A stretch of DNA of 30,039 nucleotides from UBA1081 sp045636025 (lineage in GTDB: Bacteria; Bacillota; Clostridia; Oscillospirales; Acutalibacteraceae). A program made the position numbers and the translations under genes. This document shows positions 8,463 through 16,591 of the stretch, one piece after another. The notes beneath the pieces are model-generated. The model worked only from the letters and a program-made list of their open reading frames with translations. It was not told where the DNA came from and searched no databases. The DNA is taken from assembly GCA_045636025.1 (NCBI GenBank), contig JAZTWP010000031.1, positions 1-30,039 on the forward strand, read 5' to 3'. The first letter of the stretch is position 1. Each line of letters starts with the position of its first letter.

Positions 8463-8499
8463 AAAAGAAAAAAGACGTTGCATTAACCGATACAACGTC
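8463..8499 (-). terminator. Second terminator downstream of the beta-helix gene
   Basis: Arms GACGTTG (8474-8480) and CAACGTC (8493-8499) with a 12-nt loop, followed on the minus strand by TTTTTTCTTTTC. It lies about 100 nt beyond an equally good terminator at 8589-8627, which suggests a separate short transcript between them. Confidence 0.75.
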
Positions 8500-8601
8500 C
8501 TGAAATTATACCTTTTTTCTCATAAGTCCGTGTCTGTTGCAGTAAATATACAGATATCCTCTGAATTGATACTCTCCTACCGATAGTAGAAAAAACAACA
8601 T
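8500..8601 (-). other. Terminator-bounded segment: possible small RNA or 31-residue microprotein
   Basis: No ordinary gene fits between the terminators at 8589-8627 and 8463-8499. An ATG at 8601, inside the 3' arm of the upstream terminator, opens a 31-codon frame ending with TAA at 8506 (N-terminus MLFFLLSVGEYQFRG, C-terminus CNRHGLMRKKV). The ribosome site is weak (CAGG directly before it). The aromatic-rich middle does not look random, but a short untranslated RNA is equally compatible. No convincing promoter was found; a TACTAT -10-like hexamer occurs in the first part. Confidence 0.3.
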
Positions 8602-8627
8602 GCAACCTGAAAAATCAGATTGCATGT
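8589..8627 (-). terminator. Terminator of the secreted beta-helix gene
   Basis: Arms 8598-8609 and 8616-8627 (one mismatch, 6-nt loop) followed by TGTTTTTT on the minus strand, immediately after the stop codon. Confidence 0.85.
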
Positions 8628-8637
8628 AAAATAACTT

Positions 8638-10560
8638 TTATGTTGAAATCTCAACCTTGAATATTGCTTTGTTCATTGAAACGTCAATGCCGCCGCCAAA
8701 CATACTGCTGTAATTCTTTACTGTTATTTCCTCGGGAGGAACAACGGGATATTCAGCATTATAGAAATCGAAAAGATGCTTTGAATTAACCATATTGAAA
8801 ACATAATATGTTCCCACACCGTTAACATAGAATCCGTCAATCTCTATTCTCTGAGGCAGATAACAGGTATAGCCGAAATCGTGATCTTCCGAATTTTCCG
8901 CATTGATGATATTCATTGAAACATCTGTGGGATAGAACTTACAGTTGCGGATAATAAGGTCGCCGTTCCAGGTTGAACCGTAGTCTGCACGAAGATCCAC
9001 AAAACTTGCAGAGAGAACTGTTGTGTTTTCAATAAGTGCAGTACCGCTGCCGATAAGCTTTATACCGTGATGACCGAGAACAGAGTTCTTTACAGTTGCA
9101 TTGAGAACACCCTGATGTGCATCAAAACGGGAAAGTGCACAACCGTCATACACAAGATTCTTACAGTAGTTTGTACCTGCAATGCCCCAGTAATCAGCAT
9201 CTGTTATATCGTTTGTCTGCTTACAGTTGACAAATGATGCATTTACTGCTGTTGCTGCACCGAGGTCGTAAGTCCCCATCTGCACACTTGAACCTGCAGA
9301 GCCGATTGTTGCATACTTCTTGTGACCTGTGAATGTACCGTTCTTTACTGTTACATCAGCACAGGTTGAAATACTGACAAATGCTGAATAAGGAGCACCT
9401 GTTTTGCCTTCATTTATAACATTATGATAAATACCGTCAATAACTGTGTTTGAACGTCTAACCTGAATACCTCTTGTGTAATATGTATACTCTGAGGGAG
9501 CGTTGTTTGCAATTGTTGTGAAAACACCGCCTTTTACTGTAAGTGTTTCTGCATCAACGGGGTATGCAACAGCATTTGTGATTGCATCAAAATCCCAGAT
9601 AAGAGGAGTATCTGCTGAAATATTACCGTTTTCATCAACGAGAATAACATCTGTCTGATTGCTGCCGTCATTCTGATTGAGACCTTTACGGATATATCTC
9701 TTCACATTTGAATCTGTGAGCACAACAAGACTCTTTACGGGAAGAGTTGTGCCGATATTGTCTGCATCAATCTTAAGAGAAGATGCAACTTTGTCTGTTA
9801 TGTTGTAACTATCCTGAGAAGGTGCAATATTGAAAAGCCACGCACTTCTGTTTTCAACATTTGTATCATCAACAATGAAACGAGCTGTTGACCAGTCTGT
9901 GTTTGTCTTGATATAAGCAGTTTTGTTTGCACCGCTCATATAGTATGTTGCAGTTTCGTTTGCAAAAACAGAAAGGGCGTTTGTGTTTGCATATTCGTGA
10001 GTTTTCACGATTGCATCAAAATCGTCTGTTTTACCGTCACCGACAGCACCGAATTCTTCGTATGTAACATAGTCAGAAAATGTTTTTGTGTACTCATAAC
10101 CGTCTGTAAATTCATAAGCGCCTTCAGCCTCTGCGATAACTTCATCTGCAAAAGCTGTGATACCTCTTGAAATACCGACAACAGAGCTGCCCTTGATATA
10201 AACATTACCGTTTTCAACCTTAAGGCTGAAATCTGCAGAATCATAAAGTCCGCTTTCAATCACGAATGCCTTTTCGGAAGCTTCAGCAATTTCAAGCTTT
10301 GTGCCGCAGGCTTCATAAATCTCATCACAGAGAGTTTCTGCCGCATTCACATAAAGAGCACCGTCGGGAACAACTACTGTATATTCACCCACGGAAACAC
10401 CACCGACTGTAATTTCCTCAAGCGGTCTTACAATATACGGGCTTTCATAATTCCCTTTTGCAAGTTCATTTTTGAGCTGTGCTTCAGAGAAAAGCTGTGA
10501 GAACAATCCGCTGAAAACGGAAATGATGCTCATAAAAACAGCAACTATTTTAGATAACAT
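8638..10560 (-). CDS. Secreted right-handed beta-helix (pectate-lyase-like) protein
   Basis: 640 residues. It opens with MLSKIVAVFMSIISVFSGLF, a signal peptide or membrane anchor without an obvious cleavage box. Residues about 50-150 resemble the small alpha/beta N-terminal domain found in front of some glycosidases (YTVVVPDGALYVNAAETLCDEI). At about 170 comes FGAVGDGKTDDFDAI, the pectate lyase superfamily 3 entry motif (G-x-GDG-x-T-D-D), then strand-turn repeats (VKNGTFTGHKK, TVKNSVLGHHGI, ALIENTTVL, LIIRNCKFYP) of a parallel beta-helix. Such proteins cleave acidic or other polysaccharides at the cell surface. ATG 10560 was chosen for its distance from AAAGGG; ATG 10566 and GTG 10569 lie too close. 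It has its own promoter (10601-10629) and terminator (8589-8627). The substrate is not apparent. Confidence 0.8.
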   Translation of the reverse strand: MLSKIVAVFMSIISVFSGLFSQLFSEAQLKNELAKGNYESPYIVRPLEEITVGGVSVGEYTVVVPDGALYVNAAETLCDEIYEACGTKLEIAEASEKAFVIESGLYDSADFSLKVENGNVYIKGSSVVGISRGITAFADEVIAEAEGAYEFTDGYEYTKTFSDYVTYEEFGAVGDGKTDDFDAIVKTHEYANTNALSVFANETATYYMSGANKTAYIKTNTDWSTARFIVDDTNVENRSAWLFNIAPSQDSYNITDKVASSLKIDADNIGTTLPVKSLVVLTDSNVKRYIRKGLNQNDGSNQTDVILVDENGNISADTPLIWDFDAITNAVAYPVDAETLTVKGGVFTTIANNAPSEYTYYTRGIQVRRSNTVIDGIYHNVINEGKTGAPYSAFVSISTCADVTVKNGTFTGHKKYATIGSAGSSVQMGTYDLGAATAVNASFVNCKQTNDITDADYWGIAGTNYCKNLVYDGCALSRFDAHQGVLNATVKNSVLGHHGIKLIGSGTALIENTTVLSASFVDLRADYGSTWNGDLIIRNCKFYPTDVSMNIINAENSEDHDFGYTCYLPQRIEIDGFYVNGVGTYYVFNMVNSKHLFDFYNAEYPVVPPEEITVKNYSSMFGGGIDVSMNKAIFKVEIST

Positions 10561-10600
10561 TTTCATCACCCTTTTGTGTTGTTAAAAAGTGTTATGTTTT

Positions 10601-10629
10601 ATTATACATACGATAATTCCATTTTGCAA
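10601..10629 (-). promoter_or_regulatory. Promoter of the secreted beta-helix gene
   Basis: TTGCAA (10624-10629), 17 bp, TATAAT (10601-10606) with TG two bases before the -10, on the minus strand. It lies directly after the end of the acetyltransferase gene; no terminator is seen between the two. Confidence 0.78.
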
Positions 10630-10648
10630 TAAAAAGAATCAATTTTAA

Positions 10649-11782
10649 TCAGAAATGTTCAAAAAGACCGTTTACTGCTTTGGGATATGCACGGATAAGG
10701 TCTTTGGGATTACCCGTAATTTTCACTCCCTCCATATAGGGAAGAAGTCCGGGTGTGAGAGAATGATAACCGTAAAGAATCTGCGCAAGAGCAGGTGCTG
10801 TGCATTCAACATCTGTTTTTTCCGCAAATGAATCGGGAGAATCGGCAAGTCTTGTCACCTTTGCCGCACCGCCCTGATATTCAACCTCAAAAACACCTCC
10901 GACATCGGGAAGATTGTCATTTACAGCAAGACGGAAACCGCCTTTTTCATCGGGGAACCTGTGTGCAGAGAGCATCTTTTCGGTATCAAGCACACGAGCC
11001 ATAATATCGGGAACAATTGTGTATGAAATGCGGATATAATTTCTGAGCATTATATCAACTTCGGGAATCATTGCACAGTTGTGAATCTTTACCGTGTCGT
11101 TTTCCCCCTCAAACATACGAAGAAAACCGAAAATATCACGCAGAGCATCTGGGTCTGTGAACGCAAGCTCCCTGACGTGAAGATTCACACTTCTCATCTG
11201 ATTGACATAGAACACTTTTTCACGGTTCAATGTCACATAAGCAACGGGCTCATTATCACGATAGCGTATGTATGTGACTTTTTCATCAAGGTCTGGTTCA
11301 AGAGCAAGATGCTCACTTCCGAAACGACGGAACATAAGATTTCTGCCCTGAGAGAATTTTTCAAAAATCTTCAGCACATCACCTACTCTTTCTTCACCGC
11401 TGAGCTTCACAAAATCATTTACACGGGGAAGAAAACTGAGTCCGTCTATGGGAAACTCAAGAATAAGGTGGTCTGCAACTTTTTCATACCCGAACTTACG
11501 GTAATATGCAAATGAAAACGGATGAAGCACCGACACATATGCACCGAATTCTGAATTTTTCTCAAAAGCAGTTTCAAGAATTCTGCGGACATAACCTGCT
11601 CTTCTGTATTCGGGGTCTGTTGCTACTCCGCCCACGGTAAGAGTTGGAATCCATCCGTTACCGTAGCGGGACGGACGCACTGTGAAATATGCTCCCGTTG
11701 CAAGATTCTGACCGTCAAAAACTTCAGCCTTTATGCCTCTTACCTGCTCATTTATATTATTTTCTGTAAATTTAAGCTCCAT
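10649..11782 (-). CDS. Eis-like GNAT N-acetyltransferase
   Basis: 377 residues from ATG 11782. The N-terminal GNAT domain has the acetyl-CoA signature VGGVATDPEYRRAGYVRRIL and SVLHPFSFAYYRKFGY, as in the Eis (enhanced intracellular survival) group. A second degenerate GNAT region follows, then an SCP2-like C-terminal domain (about 280-370) ending near PKDLIRAYPKAVNGLFEHF. Eis relatives acetylate amines such as aminoglycosides or lysines; the target here is unknown. The start overlaps the end of the alcohol dehydrogenase gene by 11 nt and its AGGTG ribosome site lies inside that gene, so translation is probably coupled. A GTG at 11791 would sit on the ribosome site and was rejected. It is the last gene of the glycyl radical enzyme operon. 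Confidence 0.85.
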   Translation of the reverse strand: MELKFTENNINEQVRGIKAEVFDGQNLATGAYFTVRPSRYGNGWIPTLTVGGVATDPEYRRAGYVRRILETAFEKNSEFGAYVSVLHPFSFAYYRKFGYEKVADHLILEFPIDGLSFLPRVNDFVKLSGEERVGDVLKIFEKFSQGRNLMFRRFGSEHLALEPDLDEKVTYIRYRDNEPVAYVTLNREKVFYVNQMRSVNLHVRELAFTDPDALRDIFGFLRMFEGENDTVKIHNCAMIPEVDIMLRNYIRISYTIVPDIMARVLDTEKMLSAHRFPDEKGGFRLAVNDNLPDVGGVFEVEYQGGAAKVTRLADSPDSFAEKTDVECTAPALAQILYGYHSLTPGLLPYMEGVKITGNPKDLIRAYPKAVNGLFEHF

Positions 11783-12881
11783 TTTTCTCACCTACCAAGA
11801 GAGTCTTTATGTTGTTGCCGCTTTTTGCATCAGCAACAGCTTCATTTATCTGCTCTATTTTATATTTTGAACCGAGTTTATCAATAACAGGTGACAATTC
11901 GGGATTCTTGCCGAGGAAATCAAGATAAGCCTCAACATCTTTCATAGAATACTGTGATGAACCGATAATATGAAGAGCCTTGAAAGTTATCATCTGAGGC
12001 TGAATTTCTATTCCGCCTGATGCGCTGTACTGACCGGGGATAAGATATACACCACGGTTTCTTAAAATATCCATTCCCTGCACCACAGCCTGAGGTACAC
12101 CTGATGCTTCAAAGCAAAGGTCAACACCAAGACCTCCGTTTTCAGCCTGCAAAGCCTTTGTGATATTATCTTTGCCTTCTCTTGTGAGGTTGAAAACTTT
12201 ATCTGCACCGAGAGTTACAGCCAGTTCTTCGCGTTTTGCGTTATCTCCCGCTGTTATGGCATAAACAGTTTTTACACCCATTCGTTTAAGATACATTACA
12301 GCAAAAGTGCCTACGGGGCCAAGTCCCTGCACCACCGCAACATTGATGTCACTTAAATTCACACCTGCTTTTTCAGCAAGGGAACAAGCGTGAATTGTTG
12401 TGGGACCGGGACAAGCAAATGTTGCCGCAACAACGGGGTCGATATCTTCGGGAATTTTAATAAGATTTGAAAGCGGAGTATAATTCACCTGAGCATATCC
12501 GCCGTAAAGATAGGGAGCCACATCTATGCTGCCGCCGTTTGTGACCTGCATATTCACGCAGTTTGCATCGTCTCCGTTTTTACAGAGAATGCATTCACCG
12601 CAAGGCACGGCAATATCCGCAATAACATTGTCACCTATTTTAAGACCGTATTTTTCAGCTTCTTTTTCATCAAGGCCGATGATTCTGCCTACGAATTCAT
12701 GACCTATTACCGTAGGGGCACCCACCACAAGTGTACCGTTATGGAAATGGATATCAGTTCCGCAGATACCGCTTGCAATAAGCTCCATCTGTCCGTAACC
12801 TGCGGGACATTCTGTCACATCAAACTCACGCACTTCAAAATCTTTGTGTGCGCCCATAAATACTGCTGCTTTTGCTTTCAT
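11772..12881 (-). CDS. Zinc-dependent medium-chain alcohol dehydrogenase
   Basis: 369 residues from ATG 12881 (AGGAG 7 nt upstream). Catalytic zinc ligands: C40 (SGICGTD), H61-E62 (IGHEFVG). Structural zinc cysteines: C94, C97, C100, C108. The nucleotide-binding stretch VVQGLGPVGTFAVMYLK is followed by an acidic or polar strand end, suggesting NAD(H) or NADP(H). The family oxidises polyols, amino-alcohols or threonine, or reduces aldehydes. Its gene starts 10 nt after the activase and the product likely handles the aldehyde, ketone or substrate of the neighbouring glycyl radical enzyme, for example by reducing an aldehyde it releases; this is inference from context. Residues upstream of ATG 12881 in the open frame overlap the activase gene and were not included. 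Confidence 0.85.
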   Translation of the reverse strand: MKAKAAVFMGAHKDFEVREFDVTECPAGYGQMELIASGICGTDIHFHNGTLVVGAPTVIGHEFVGRIIGLDEKEAEKYGLKIGDNVIADIAVPCGECILCKNGDDANCVNMQVTNGGSIDVAPYLYGGYAQVNYTPLSNLIKIPEDIDPVVAATFACPGPTTIHACSLAEKAGVNLSDINVAVVQGLGPVGTFAVMYLKRMGVKTVYAITAGDNAKREELAVTLGADKVFNLTREGKDNITKALQAENGGLGVDLCFEASGVPQAVVQGMDILRNRGVYLIPGQYSASGGIEIQPQMITFKALHIIGSSQYSMKDVEAYLDFLGKNPELSPVIDKLGSKYKIEQINEAVADAKSGNNIKTLLVGEKNGA

Positions 12882-12891
12882 AATATTTCTC

Positions 12892-13659
12892 CTATTTTTC
12901 AACAATCACATTAAAACTCTTTGCGAATTGTTCTTTTATTTTTTCAAGTTTTTCTGCTGATAAAGGTTCGCAGTTCTTATATTCATACCTGAGTCCCAGC
13001 GCTTCATATTTTCCGCTGCCGAGACGATGAAACGGCAGAAGTTCAACTTCTTTTATTCCGATTTCCTTAAGATGTGCACAAATTGCATTTACAGAATCTT
13101 CATCTGTATTAAAATCGGGAATAAGAGGAATTCTTACGTGAACTCTTTCACCGCCTGCAATAAGTTTTTTAAGATTACTGCTTACGACCTCAAGGTCTCC
13201 GCCTATTTTTCTGTATTTTGATGCATCGGCTGTTTTGAAATCAAAAAGATAACCGCTGACAGCACCTTTAAGTTTTTCAAACTCTTTATATGGCACGCAC
13301 CCTGCTGTGTCAATCAACACAGAAACTCCGTTTTTGCTGAGCATCTCAGCAAGAGAGAGTACACCATCTGCCTGAAGCATCACTTCACCACCCGAAAAAG
13401 TCACTCCGCCTGAGCTTTGGATATAGAAATCCTTGTCTTCAAGAAGCTCTGTGAGCAAATCTTCGGCTTCTGCTTCTTTTCCGAGAATTTCAGTTTTGCC
13501 TAAAGCGGGATACTCTGCCGTAACGGGTAAAAAAGTTAAGTTTTCGGGGTTATGACACCAGGGGCAACGAAGATTGCACCCCTTGAAAAATACCGTTGTG
13601 CGTATTCCCTCTCCGTCACCCACAGAAAAATGCTGAACATTTGATATATTCAATTTCAT
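12892..13659 (-). CDS. Glycyl-radical enzyme activating protein (radical SAM)
   Basis: 255 residues. The radical-SAM cluster motif is C28-x3-C32-x2-C35 (KGCNLRCPWCHNPE), preceded by GDGEGIRTTVFFKGC, the hallmark of PflA-type activases. SGGVTFSGGE (83-92) provides the SAM-binding GGE. Directly after the cluster there is no eight-cysteine ferredoxin insert, so this is the short form (like PflA) rather than the longer form usual for glycerol dehydratase or choline lyase activases. It abstracts a hydrogen from the partner enzyme's glycine using SAM and a reduced [4Fe-4S] cluster. The gene starts 5 nt after the glycyl radical enzyme stop, and the stop region CAGGAGTAA of that gene supplies its ribosome site, so translation is coupled. 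Confidence 0.93.
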   Translation of the reverse strand: MKLNISNVQHFSVGDGEGIRTTVFFKGCNLRCPWCHNPENLTFLPVTAEYPALGKTEILGKEAEAEDLLTELLEDKDFYIQSSGGVTFSGGEVMLQADGVLSLAEMLSKNGVSVLIDTAGCVPYKEFEKLKGAVSGYLFDFKTADASKYRKIGGDLEVVSSNLKKLIAGGERVHVRIPLIPDFNTDEDSVNAICAHLKEIGIKEVELLPFHRLGSGKYEALGLRYEYKNCEPLSAEKLEKIKEQFAKSFNVIVEK

Positions 13660-13664
13660 TGCTG

Positions 13665-15770
13665 TTACTCCTGCTGCGTACGGCTGAGAATATCAGTCTG
13701 CACTTCTCTGTCAAGTGTCACATAAAATGCAGAAAAGCCTGAAACTCTGACAACAAGATTTTTATAGTTTTCAGGATTTTCCATTGCTTTCAGCAATGTT
13801 TCGCGGGAGGTGGCATTTATCTGAATTTCCTGACCACCCTTGCTGAAATACACTCTGATAAGTGAAGACAGTTTCTGTCGTTTTCCGTCAACAAACATCG
13901 ACGGTGAAAATTTCTGATTTACAACACTTCCGCAGGCAACCTTTGTGTAATCAGGCTTTGAAAGACTGTTTAATGTTGCTGTTGCACCTCTTGTATCTCT
14001 GCCGTAAGTGGGTGATGCCGCATCTGACAACGGCTCGCCCCTCTTTCGTCCGTCAGGGGTTGCATTAATGATTTTACCTGCACTGATATTTGCCGTATTT
14101 GCTGCCGCTGCAATATAAATTCCGCCACCGTCACGGGTTTTGTACTTTTCAAAAAGCGAAGCGATATAATCAATAAACCATACTGCATATTTATCGGCAA
14201 AATCATCGTTATTGCCGTATTTGGGAGCAGCAAGAAGCTCCTTGCGAAGGTCTTCATAGCCTTCAAAATCTGCATTGAGTGCATCTCTTATTTCTGCGAG
14301 TGTTGCTTTTTTATCAACAAACACAACTTTTTCAATGGCGGCAAGAGAATCTGCAGTTGTGCCGATTCCCATTGCACAGGCACCGTGAACAGACGGATAT
14401 TTACTGCCTCCGTTGTTTATATCAAGACCTCTGCCGATGCAATCATTACAAAAACAGGATAAAAACGGCTCAGGATAATATTCCTGATTGATTGAATTAT
14501 TTTTTCTGTTAAACTCGGCACAATATTCAGCCGCACCGTATGCAAGCTGTTTTTCAAAACGCTCCGTAAACTCCTGCATTGAGCTGATAGTTTCAACATC
14601 ACCCGTATCAGGTCCGAAACTTCCGCCCGTTTTGCTTACACCGTTATTGAAAAGATAATCAAAAAATCTCGGCACATCAAAACGACCGTCAGACCAGGGA
14701 GGCTGCATTCCCGTAATAAAATTTTCTATGCAACCGACCATACAATAGTTATAAACGTCTTTTTCATCGTAGCCGTATTTTTTCAGAGCTTCAATGTTAA
14801 CATCATCATTCATCAGCGCAGGGTAACCGAGTCCCGTGCCGATAACTTTAAGACATTCATCAAGGAACTCATCAGGCGTATCTGCCGTAAGTCTGAGAGA
14901 AAGATTTGGTCCCGGTACATTGCAGTTGCCGACAGCTTTCAGAATGCAAAAACTCAGATTATTGACTTCACATTCTCTGTTCACATTCTGACCGCCGATA
15001 CAGATATTGACAATATCATCCTGAAGTCTGATAAACACATTTTCAAGAAGTTCAATAACCTCATCATCTGTGATGATTCCTTTTTCAATATCTGATTTAT
15101 AAAAAGGATAAAGATACTGGTCCATTCTGCCCAGAGCCATTGCATAACGCCCCTCCATAACAAAGGCATTATGACAGAACCACACAAGCTGAAGTGCCTG
15201 AGCAAAAGTCTCGGGTCTGCCTTTTGTCAGTGCTCTGCAATTTCCGATGATGAACTTCAGTCTGTATACGGAATAATCTTTATTGTTCAGAAGTTTTTCT
15301 GCTTCATCTGCATGATTTTCTATCATCTTTGAAAATCCCGTGAGAGTAAGCTTCATAGCATAAAGCGTTTCGCATTTTTTCGGTTCATCAGCATACTTTT
15401 CAAGCGAATTTTCAATCTCTTTCACAAGACCGACAATTCCGACATCAAGAATATGCTGATAATCAGGCGCATAATGGTCTTTGTTTGTAAGAAAATCCCT
15501 TTCATCGAAAAAATCAACTTTTTTCTTTGCATAGTCAAGAAACTGCACATCTTCAGAAGAATATAAAGATTTAAGATTTCCTGCAATAAGTTCATTTTTC
15601 AGGATAACGGGCTTTGATTCTGTAAAAAGAGCATAAATTCCGTTTGCACGCAAAACAGAGGGAGATGCTGCAAGGTCACGGATATAGCCCTCATATCTGT
15701 AACGGTAAGGTGCAAAAGTACCCTCTGTCAACTCTTTCATTTCTTCGTTAAGATACTCCGATAATCTCAC
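13665..15770 (-). CDS. Glycyl radical enzyme of the eliminase (GCxE) type, substrate unknown
   Basis: 701 residues. The C-terminal radical motif is RVSGFSAFYV with Gly678; the active-site thiyl loop is YCMVGCIENF with Cys347 and Glu349. The Cys-x-Glu pairing is shared by glycerol/propanediol dehydratase, choline TMA-lyase, hydroxyproline dehydratase and isethionate lyase, and differs from the Cys-Cys of pyruvate formate-lyase, so a dehydration or C-X cleavage is expected. At 701 residues it is clearly shorter than the 780-850 usual for those enzymes, pointing to a divergent clade. Other conserved pieces: NCNVPGPNLSLRL, GGSKYPSVHGACAMGIG, NATPDGRKRGEPLSDAASP. The start is GTG 15770 behind AGGAGGG; the overlapping ATG is followed at once by a stop. 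Cotranscribed with activase, dehydrogenase and acetyltransferase. No microcompartment genes are present. Confidence 0.9.
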   Translation of the reverse strand: MRLSEYLNEEMKELTEGTFAPYRYRYEGYIRDLAASPSVLRANGIYALFTESKPVILKNELIAGNLKSLYSSEDVQFLDYAKKKVDFFDERDFLTNKDHYAPDYQHILDVGIVGLVKEIENSLEKYADEPKKCETLYAMKLTLTGFSKMIENHADEAEKLLNNKDYSVYRLKFIIGNCRALTKGRPETFAQALQLVWFCHNAFVMEGRYAMALGRMDQYLYPFYKSDIEKGIITDDEVIELLENVFIRLQDDIVNICIGGQNVNRECEVNNLSFCILKAVGNCNVPGPNLSLRLTADTPDEFLDECLKVIGTGLGYPALMNDDVNIEALKKYGYDEKDVYNYCMVGCIENFITGMQPPWSDGRFDVPRFFDYLFNNGVSKTGGSFGPDTGDVETISSMQEFTERFEKQLAYGAAEYCAEFNRKNNSINQEYYPEPFLSCFCNDCIGRGLDINNGGSKYPSVHGACAMGIGTTADSLAAIEKVVFVDKKATLAEIRDALNADFEGYEDLRKELLAAPKYGNNDDFADKYAVWFIDYIASLFEKYKTRDGGGIYIAAAANTANISAGKIINATPDGRKRGEPLSDAASPTYGRDTRGATATLNSLSKPDYTKVACGSVVNQKFSPSMFVDGKRQKLSSLIRVYFSKGGQEIQINATSRETLLKAMENPENYKNLVVRVSGFSAFYVTLDREVQTDILSRTQQE

Positions 15771-15807
15771 ATTATCCCTCCTGTTGCAATAATATAAGTT
15801 ACAAGTA

Positions 15808-15837
15808 ATTATAACATAACCAAAAACAGAAATACAA
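15808..15837 (-). promoter_or_regulatory. Promoter of the glycyl radical enzyme operon
   Basis: TTGTAT (15832-15837), 18 bp, TATAAT (15808-15813) on the minus strand. Just downstream, TTAC-TT-GTAA forms a short dyad near the expected transcription start (about 15799-15810) that might bind a regulator. Confidence 0.72.
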
Positions 15838-15884
15838 GCATTTTGACATCAAAACAAAAATACAGAAAATAACCTTTTTTCTCT

Positions 15885-15923
15885 TCAAAAAAGGCAAAGG
15901 GAAGCTTTTCTTCCCTTTGCCTT
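15885..15923 (-). terminator. Terminator of the restriction-modification operon
   Basis: Perfect 13-bp arms 15891-15903 and 15911-15923 with a 7-nt loop, followed by a T run on the minus strand, 8 bases after the endonuclease stop. Confidence 0.9.
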
Positions 15924-15931
15924 AATAACAA

Positions 15932-16591
15932 TTATTTCTTCTCCCAGAATTTTCTTATATCGTAAAAATAGTCTATTCGATTTTGTATTTTTGCTATTTC
16001 TTTCGGATAAAAAATATCTAATACGTCACAAAGTTGTAACATCCACTTTTTTCTTGTCTGCGTTCTGTCAATATCCACTTTGTTTGCATTTGCAATCTGT
16101 ATTTGCCCCCAACCAAGCGCACCAATTGTAAGACATGACCATTGAAGATTTTCAATCGGGCAAAAAGTCACTTTCTTAAAGCTTAATGTATCATCATTGG
16201 TTGAATATTCAATCAAAAGGATAACAAAATATACCTTATCATCCTTATATCGCTTAGCAAGTCTTTCAACCGAAGTCAGATTAGGCATATTAAATTTAGT
16301 ATCAATATTGTGGGTTTTTATATCAATAATATAATAATTTTCATCAGTATCAAAAAATGCTACATCTTCCATTGCCCTTCTGGCAAAATTTGAATTATAA
16401 TCCATTATCAATGATTCCGGAAAACATGCCGCCATATTTTCCCCGACAATGTCCTGAACCAAGTCGCCTACTGCTCTGGGACTTGATATTACACGTTTAT
16501 TTTGAAACTCTTTACTCTTTTTTAATGTATCGAGCATCTTCTTTTCAAAATCTGCAACAACCTTATTTTCCAGAATCTTAGATTTAATCAT
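15932..16591 (-). CDS. Probable Type II restriction endonuclease (PD-(D/E)XK, HincII/EcoRV-like)
   Basis: 219 residues. Assigned by position, overlapping the DNA methyltransferase by 4 nt (ATGA), and by a PD-(D/E)XK-like core: D76 (RAMEDVAFF), a 13-residue spacer, then D90-I-K92 (YYIIDIKTHN). The order of pieces after it, MPNLTSVERLAKRY, then GWGQIQIAN, then TQTRKKWMLQLCDVL, parallels the way I recall HincII (LLDVKTRN, MQIQF, NGTREEWAKSYL), which cleaves to blunt ends; this is memory, not an alignment. It would cut unmodified foreign DNA; the recognition site is unknown. The ribosome site GAGGGTG lies inside the methyltransferase gene, so the nuclease is translated after the methylase. Codon use is more AT-rich than the flanking metabolic genes, consistent with transfer. 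Confidence 0.75.
   Translation of the reverse strand: MIKSKILENKVVADFEKKMLDTLKKSKEFQNKRVISSPRAVGDLVQDIVGENMAACFPESLIMDYNSNFARRAMEDVAFFDTDENYYIIDIKTHNIDTKFNMPNLTSVERLAKRYKDDKVYFVILLIEYSTNDDTLSFKKVTFCPIENLQWSCLTIGALGWGQIQIANANKVDIDRTQTRKKWMLQLCDVLDIFYPKEIAKIQNRIDYFYDIRKFWEKK

Noticed and set aside
11081..11515. 144-codon plus-strand open frame
   Set aside because: Antisense to the Eis-like acetyltransferase, whose GNAT motifs establish the true frame.
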